From positions 117,061-181,060 of the forward strand of contig UQIN01000001.1 of NCBI GenBank assembly GCA_900541035.1: a DNA stretch of 64,000 bases. The letters run 5' to 3'. A program made the position numbers and the translations under genes. The notes beneath the pieces are model-generated. The model saw only the letters and a program-made list of their open reading frames with translations, had not been told where the DNA came from and made no database searches. This DNA is from an uncultured Collinsella sp. Its GTDB lineage: Bacteria > Actinomycetota > Coriobacteriia > Coriobacteriales > Coriobacteriaceae. Position 1 is the first letter of the stretch, and the number at the start of each line of letters is the position of its first letter. Shown here piece by piece: positions 56,933 through 64,000 of the stretch.

Positions 56933-57763
56933 CTAGAGCTCCTCTCCGGCGGCCGTGAGCTCTGCCATGGCCTGCTCAAACTGTTCATCGTTGGGGGCCT
57001 TGCCGTGCCAACCAACCTGGTTCTCCATAAAGGAGACGCCCTTGCCCTTCGTGGTCTCGGCGATAATCGCGGTCGGCTGGCCCTTGGTGGCACGAGCCTC
57101 GGCGAAGGCGGCGCGGATCTGGTCGAAATCGTTGCCGTCAGCCAGCTCCACCACGTGGAACTTGAAGGCGCGGAACTTGTCGGCGAGCGGCATGGGGTCG
57201 TTGACCTCCTCGACGGGGCCATCGATCTGCAGGCCGTTGTGGTCGACGATCACACAGAGGTTGTCGAGCTGCTGGTTGCCGGCAAACATGGCTGCCTCCC
57301 AGACCTGGCCCTCCTCGCTCTCGCCGTCACCCAGCAGGGCGTAGGTACGATAGTCGTCGCCCCAGTGCTTGGCGGCGAGCGCCATCCCGACGGCGGCGGA
57401 GATGCCCTGGCCGAGCGAACCGGTGGACATGTCGACGCCCGGGGTATCGTTCATGTTGGGATGGCCCTGCAGGTGGCTGCCGATGTGGCGCAGCGTCTCG
57501 AGATCCTCCTTGGGGAAGAATCCGCGCTCAGCGAGCACGGCGTACAGTCCAGGCGCGCAGTGACCCTTGGAAAGCACGAAGCGATCGCGGTCGGCCTTGC
57601 GGGGGTCGGCCGGGTCGACGTTCATTTCCTCAAAGTACAGATAGGTCATGATGTCGGCAGCGCCGAGCGAACCGCCCGGATGGCCGGACTTGGCAGCGTG
57701 CACGCCGGTGACGATGCCCTTCCTTACCTCGTTGGCAACCTTTTTGAGCTCTTCGTCGCTCAT
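56933..57763 (-). CDS. Transketolase N-terminal subunit
   Basis: 276 aa, the thiamine-diphosphate-binding half. Substrate His is in KSGHPGGSLG, further His in LSKGHCAPGLYA, and the diphosphate/Mg2+ motif GDGESEEGQVWEA continues to VIVDHN. It works only with the C-terminal subunit. AAAGGAAGG lies just before the ATG at 57763. The 208-bp upstream gap shows no clear promoter. Confidence 0.95.
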   Translation of the reverse strand: MSDEELKKVANEVRKGIVTGVHAAKSGHPGGSLGAADIMTYLYFEEMNVDPADPRKADRDRFVLSKGHCAPGLYAVLAERGFFPKEDLETLRHIGSHLQGHPNMNDTPGVDMSTGSLGQGISAAVGMALAAKHWGDDYRTYALLGDGESEEGQVWEAAMFAGNQQLDNLCVIVDHNGLQIDGPVEEVNDPMPLADKFRAFKFHVVELADGNDFDQIRAAFAEARATKGQPTAIIAETTKGKGVSFMENQVGWHGKAPNDEQFEQAMAELTAAGEEL

Positions 57764-57971
57764 TGTGCCTTCCTTTCATCCTCTTTAGACAAGATGCGCA
57801 CGGCACAGAAGGTAGTCCCAGCCCGGCCGCGATGCACGTACGCCATCCATTATGCGGGAAAGTGAAGGCTTTACCAGAGTTTTTATCAGTATTTGAACAA
57901 TTGAGCAGGCAGACGCCCTGATGAAACGGTTTATCAATGTGAACGTCTTTTGGATGCGGTCCCGCTCAATC

Positions 57972-58862
57972 CTACGCGCTGATGTCCTTAAAGCCCTCGC
58001 CGAAGGTTTCCGTGACATCGGCAACGGTCACGATGGCGTGCGGATCGCGTTCGCGCACGATGGTCTTAAGGGTGTTGAGCTCACGACGGCTCACAATCAC
58101 CATGATCACCGGCTTCTCGGCGCCCGAATACATGCCGGTCGCCCTAAACTTGGTGCAGCCGCGGCCCAGGCCGTACATGATGTCGGCCGCGATATCGGGG
58201 AAATTGTCCGAGATGATGAGCACCATACGGCGCTTGTTGCCGCCATCGACCACGGCATCGATCACATAACCGCTAATGACCATCGAAAGGCCGGCGTACA
58301 GCGCGTTTTCGATCGAGAACACCGGGGCCGACAAGGCGCACACGGCAACATCGATCGCCATGACGGTTGAGCCCACCGGCAGTGACGTATTGCGCGAGAT
58401 AATCTGGCCGATGGTGTCAGAACCACCGGTATTGGCGCCGGCACGCAGCACCATGCCGTAGCCAATGCCCGTAACGATACCGCCCCACATGGCCGGCAGC
58501 ATCAGGTCGGCATGGGCTAGCGGTGCCACAAACGGGGCAAACAGGTCGGTGAAAAAGCCCAGCAGCACAAAGCCCGTCGCCGTCTGCACCACATAGAACA
58601 TACCGCCCGCGCGCATAACCACCAGCAGCAGCAAGGCGTTCATCACGATCGTCTGAATACCAACGGGAAGCGATAGGCCGCGCGATGCGCCGACCGCCTG
58701 GATAATGGTGGCAAGGCCCGTAACGCCACCGGCGGCAAGGCCGTTGGGAATCAAAAACAGGTCGGTCGCAATAGCGGCCAGAGCGCACCCCAACATAATC
58801 TGGGGCAGGTCGTGAAAGAAGTTCATCGAAAGAATGCGCTTGATGTCCAGACGATATGCCAT
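57972..58862 (-). CDS. YitT family membrane protein (DUF2179)
   Basis: 296 aa. Five or six N-terminal transmembrane helices carry the YitT motifs IPNGLAAGGVTGLA and GANTGGSDTIGQI. A soluble C-terminal DUF2179 domain follows, of ferredoxin-like fold (VVSRRELNTLKTIVRERDP and ITVADVTETFGEGF). The function is unknown. The start at 58862 has GGGAGG 4 nt upstream, and that site directly follows the prfB terminator. It is monocistronic. Confidence 0.88.
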   Translation of the reverse strand: MAYRLDIKRILSMNFFHDLPQIMLGCALAAIATDLFLIPNGLAAGGVTGLATIIQAVGASRGLSLPVGIQTIVMNALLLLVVMRAGGMFYVVQTATGFVLLGFFTDLFAPFVAPLAHADLMLPAMWGGIVTGIGYGMVLRAGANTGGSDTIGQIISRNTSLPVGSTVMAIDVAVCALSAPVFSIENALYAGLSMVISGYVIDAVVDGGNKRRMVLIISDNFPDIAADIMYGLGRGCTKFRATGMYSGAEKPVIMVIVSRRELNTLKTIVRERDPHAIVTVADVTETFGEGFKDISA

Positions 58863-58874
58863 ACTGCCTCCCTC

Positions 58875-58903
58875 AAAAAAGCGCACCCCATCGGATGCGC
58901 TTT
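58875..58903 (-). terminator. Terminator of secA-prfB operon
   Basis: AAAGCGCA and TGCGCTTT arms (58878-58885, 58896-58903). On the minus strand TTTTTTGAG follows. It overlaps the start region of the yitT leader, leaving yitT's ribosome site only a few bases away. Confidence 0.8.
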
Positions 58904-59027
58904 GAACTTCTTCTTGTATTCGATTCTACCGATTCGCCGGACAAAAACCACCCCTGCGCAGGGTTTATTCTGGATACAAACCCGTCCAACCGTTGGGCTT
59001 AGCATCGGCTTGAAGCCGCCCGATGTT

Positions 59028-60175
59028 TTAGACCTCCGAGCCTTCCGCATCGGCGTTGCCGGTGGCCCAGCGATGGTAGCCAATAACAAACGGGTCCAGG
59101 TCGCCATCGTCAAGAACAGCCTCGACATTGCTGGTCTCCACGCCCGAGCGCAGATCCTTGACCATCTGGTACGGGTAGAGCACGTAGCTGCGAATCTGGT
59201 TGCCAAAACCAATCGTGGTCTTGGGTCCGCGAATCTCATCGAGCGCCTCGGCACGCTTCTCGAGCTCAATCTCGTACAGGCGAGCCTTGAGGATCTGCAT
59301 GCACGCGGCCTTGTTCTGGATCTGGCTGCGCTCGTTTTGGCAGGTGACCACAATGCCGCTGGGGAAATGCGTCACGCGCACGGCGGAGTCGGTGGTGTTA
59401 ACGCCCTGGCCGCCCGGGCCGCTCGCGTGGTACACGTCCACGCGGATGTCATCGGGACTGATCTCGATGTCGATATCATCGGGTAGCACGGGGATGACCT
59501 CGACGCCGGCAAACGTGGTCTGGCGGCGCTTCTTGTCGTCGGTGGGGCTGATGCGAACCAAGCGGTGGACGCCGGCCTCGGCGCGCAGCATGCCAAATGC
59601 GTCCTTGCCCTCGACAGTAAAGGTCGCGCGGTCGATGCCGATGACCTCGGCTGCGGGACAGTCGTTGATGGTGACCTTCCAGCCGCGACGCTGGCAGTAC
59701 TTCATGTACATCTTAAAGAGCATGAAGGTCCAGTCCTGGGCCTCCAGACCACCCTGTCCGGGCTTGATGGTCACAATGGCATCGCCGTGATCGAACTCAC
59801 CGGTAAACCAGCTCGAAAGCTCAAGCTCATCGATGGCACGGGCCAGGCGCTCAGCCGTGGCTGTAGCCTCCTCGCGAAGGGCGACGGCGTCGGGGTCATC
59901 CCCCATCTCCTCGGCAAGCTCCAGCGCGGCGCGGGCATCGGAAAGCTCGCCGCGCGCGGTGTCCACGGCAGCGATATCTTCCTTGGTACGCGCGATCTCC
60001 TCCATGGTGGCACGGGCGGCGTCGGCGTCATCCCAAAAGCCAGGGGCAACACTTTTGGCCTCGAGCTCGGTCACACGGGTACGCTTCTCGTCCAGGTGGA
60101 GATACGACTCGACCTCGCCGAGCCGGTCCGCGAACGCGTCCAGCTCGGCGGGCGTTATCTCTAAAGCCTCAGCCA

Positions 60176-60176
<1 letters not shown>
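59028..60176 (-). CDS. prfB: Peptide chain release factor 2 with SPT tripeptide
   Basis: 382 aa. A helical N-terminal domain is followed by the codon-recognition domain and the catalytic GGQ at 255-257 (SGPGGQGVNTTDSA). RF2 releases peptides at TAA and TGA. The recognition tripeptide, Ser-Pro-Phe in ordinary RF2, is Ser210-Pro211-Thr212 here (VRISPTDDKKRRQT), confirmed in the nucleotide sequence (59541-59549). The gene is RF2 rather than RF1 by its remaining sequence (QTTFA, DIDIEISPDDIRVDVY). The frame is open from ATG 60176, so there is no programmed +1 frameshift. The start overlaps the secA stop as TAATG. Confidence 0.95.
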
Positions 60177-62983
<2,807 letters not shown>

Positions 62984-63118
62984 GTGGTTTTCCTTTTTGG
63001 CCATCGCCCACGCCGTGCAGCTGCGGGCGAGTTAAACACAGATGATTGTACTTTAGCCAAACAAGGCGCGGCCTATACGGTCGACCTCGACCGCCACGTA
63101 ATAACTACGACCCGACCG

Positions 63119-63158
63119 ACCTGCCAAAAAGGGACTGGTTTATTTTGGCAGGTTTTAT
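63119..63158. repeat. Repeat family R4, copy 2
   Basis: ACCTGCCAAAAAGGGACTGG then TTTATTTTGGCAGGT. CCTGCCAAAA is perfectly mirrored by TTTTGGCAGG. It lies upstream of secA. Confidence 0.7.
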
Positions 63159-63184
63159 CTGGGAAAACGCCGTCACTCTGCCAT

Positions 63185-63250
63185 TTGGTGCAAACCAACC
63201 CGTCCCCTTCGCACCAATCTGGTGCAATGGGAACGGGTTAGCCTGCACCA
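63185..63250. repeat. Repeat family R3, permuted copy 3
   Basis: GGTGCAAACCAACCCGTCCCC at left without its last base, centre GCACCA-ATC-TGGTGC, and GGGAACGGGTTAGCCTGCACC at right. The same blocks as R3 appear, but with outer and inner parts exchanged relative to 17249-17301. Confidence 0.65.
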
Positions 63251-63252
63251 AT

Positions 63253-63292
63253 AAAAAGAAAAGGACCGCGCACCCAAACGGATGCGCGGCCC
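63253..63292 (-). terminator. Terminator of rpmE
   Basis: GGACCGCGCA (63263-63272) pairs with TGCGCGGCCC (63283-63292), with one G-U pair. On the minus strand TTTTCTTTTTAT follows. It is 38 bp past the stop. Confidence 0.88.
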
Positions 63293-63329
63293 TCATGCCA
63301 TGAATGCGAGTGTGTCCTCGGCGAGCTAT

Positions 63330-63755
63330 TTACTCAGCAGCCTCGGTGGTCTCGGCCTCGGCAGCGGCCTCCTCGACGGGAGCCTCTGCGGGAGCCTCGG
63401 CGGCCTGCTTGGCAGCCTCCTCGGCAAACTTAGCGGCACGCTTAGCCTTCTCGGCAGCCTTAGCCTCAGCGGCGGCCTTGCGAGCGGCCTCGGCCTCAGC
63501 AGCCTTGGCGGCCTTGGCAGCCTTGGCCTCCTCGGCCTTCTTGAGCTGGGCGGCAGCGGCGCCACCGAACTTGTCGGCGAAGCGCTGGACGCGTCCACCG
63601 GTGTCGACGAACTTCTGCTGGCCGGTGTAGAACGGGTGGCACTCGTTGCAAAGCTCGACCTTCATCTCGGACACGGTAGCGTGCGTCTTGAAGGTGTTGC
63701 CGCAGGAGCACGTCACCGTGCACTCGACATACTGGGGATGGATACCCTGCTTCAT
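63330..63755 (-). CDS. rpmE: Ribosomal protein L31 with Ala/Lys/Glu-rich extension
   Basis: 141 aa, about twice the normal length. Residues 1-70 are a zinc-type L31, with Cys pairs in TCSCGNTF and LCNECHPFYTG. Residues 71-141 are a repetitive Ala/Lys/Glu helix-forming tail turning Pro/Glu-rich at the end. L31 sits at the inter-subunit bridge of the 50S subunit. The cysteine form suggests a zinc-replete isoform. The start at 63755 has AAGGAG 6-7 nt upstream. A leader hairpin and promoter lie upstream. Confidence 0.93.
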   Translation of the reverse strand: MKQGIHPQYVECTVTCSCGNTFKTHATVSEMKVELCNECHPFYTGQQKFVDTGGRVQRFADKFGGAAAAQLKKAEEAKAAKAAKAAEAEAARKAAAEAKAAEKAKRAAKFAEEAAKQAAEAPAEAPVEEAAAEAETTEAAE

Positions 63756-63805
63756 GGTAGGACTCCTTATTGGTCAGGCGCTGGTTACCGATCAGCGCAT
63801 AAGGC

Positions 63806-63826
63806 GTCTTGGTTTCCGACCAAGAC
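63806..63826 (-). promoter_or_regulatory. Leader hairpin of rpmE
   Basis: GTCTTGGT and ACCAAGAC arms with a 5-nt loop sit in the predicted 5' UTR, about 50 nt before the start codon. It is a possible site of autogenous control by L31, as known for other ribosomal protein leaders. This is inference. Confidence 0.4.
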
Positions 63827-63839
63827 AACAAACTCGGCT

Positions 63840-63868
63840 ATGGTACCACGGCGCCGCGTGTCCCACAA
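63840..63868 (-). promoter_or_regulatory. Candidate rpmE promoter
   Basis: On the minus strand TTGTGG (63863-63868) and TACCAT (63840-63845) are 17 bp apart. Transcription would start about 75 nt upstream of rpmE. Right of this, 63869-64000 holds no confidently supported gene. Confidence 0.5.
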
Positions 63869-64000
63869 AAGGTTCACGGTCTTTTCGGCACAGCACGAAC
63901 TGGCCCTTGAATATCAACTATCATCCGAACACTCCCCCACATTCATCCTTCGTATGTATCGAGGTATTCCTGCTTGAGCGTCTGCGAGGACGACTCGATC

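Noticed and set aside
63943..63999. Possible 3' end of a minus-strand gene at the right edge (tail resembling ESSSQTLKQEYLDTYEG)
   Set aside because: Only 18 codons are visible and nothing identifies the gene. If real it would end in TGA and would be a third exception to the stop-codon pattern.

Overview
The window looks like chromosome from a GC-rich, strictly anaerobic gut actinobacterium of the class Coriobacteriia, most likely a Collinsella. This is inferred from content and codon style, since no marker was aligned. The clues are strong G/C third-position bias, an [FeFe] hydrogenase, several sugar PTS systems, no respiratory chain, a glutamate synthase pair, a split transketolase, and secA-prfB, ftsE-ftsX and rpmE of actinobacterial character. 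About 48 protein genes and two tRNA genes can be supported. Most genes lie on the minus strand.

Layout. 1-6150: FucO-type alcohol dehydrogenase, a YoaK/DUF1275 membrane protein, a YgiQ radical SAM protein, a CPBP membrane protease and an orphan RelB/DinJ-like antitoxin set between two 27-bp direct repeats. 6153-12231: one tight minus-strand operon with an NAD(P)H-oxidoreductase fusion, a [FeFe] hydrogenase, an ABC solute-binding lipoprotein and a fused ABC permease-ATPase. 12488-16975: an alpha-glucoside PTS operon (EIIA, BglG-type antiterminator, EIICB, GH4 6-phospho-alpha-glucosidase). 17320-20945: a flavodoxin/ferredoxin protein and a DEAD-box helicase with a long RGG-rich tail. 21536-24754: an FHA protein and a membrane Ser/Thr kinase. 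25006-28122: the copper module copA-copZ-csoR. 28269-32637: a zinc-ribbon membrane protein, an amidohydrolase, an AbiEi/nuclease-like protein and an unknown protein. 33053-40856: gltD, gltB and an NRAMP transporter. 41009-43590: rubredoxin-like protein, flavin reductase, smpB, a TPR-like protein, tRNA-Glu and tRNA-Gln. 43867-49393: a small unknown gene, an ArsC/Spx-like gene and the complete MurNAc recycling operon murR-murQ-murP-mupG. 49598-53201: VanZ-like protein, a serine recombinase and RNase R. 53337-63755: ftsX, ftsE, transketolase halves, YitT, prfB, secA and rpmE.

The genes describe a fermentative cell. Sugars and peptidoglycan fragments enter by PTS. Reducing equivalents leave through the hydrogenase and alcohol dehydrogenase. 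Trans-translation and RNA decay (SmpB, RNase R, DEAD helicase) and secretion/division functions (SecA, FtsEX) are also present.

Two things stand out. First, the RF2 gene (prfB) encodes Ser-Pro-Thr where the stop-codon-recognition tripeptide is normally Ser-Pro-Phe. In the same window only 2 of 48 genes end in TGA, against 27 TAG and 19 TAA, which is unexpected for a GC-rich genome. Second, the gaps between genes are packed with several distinct families of palindromic repeats. The most abundant has eleven copies here, built on the arms TGTCTCRATCTGTAACA / TGTTACAGATCGAGACA, four of them in a row. I do not recognise these families from the literature.
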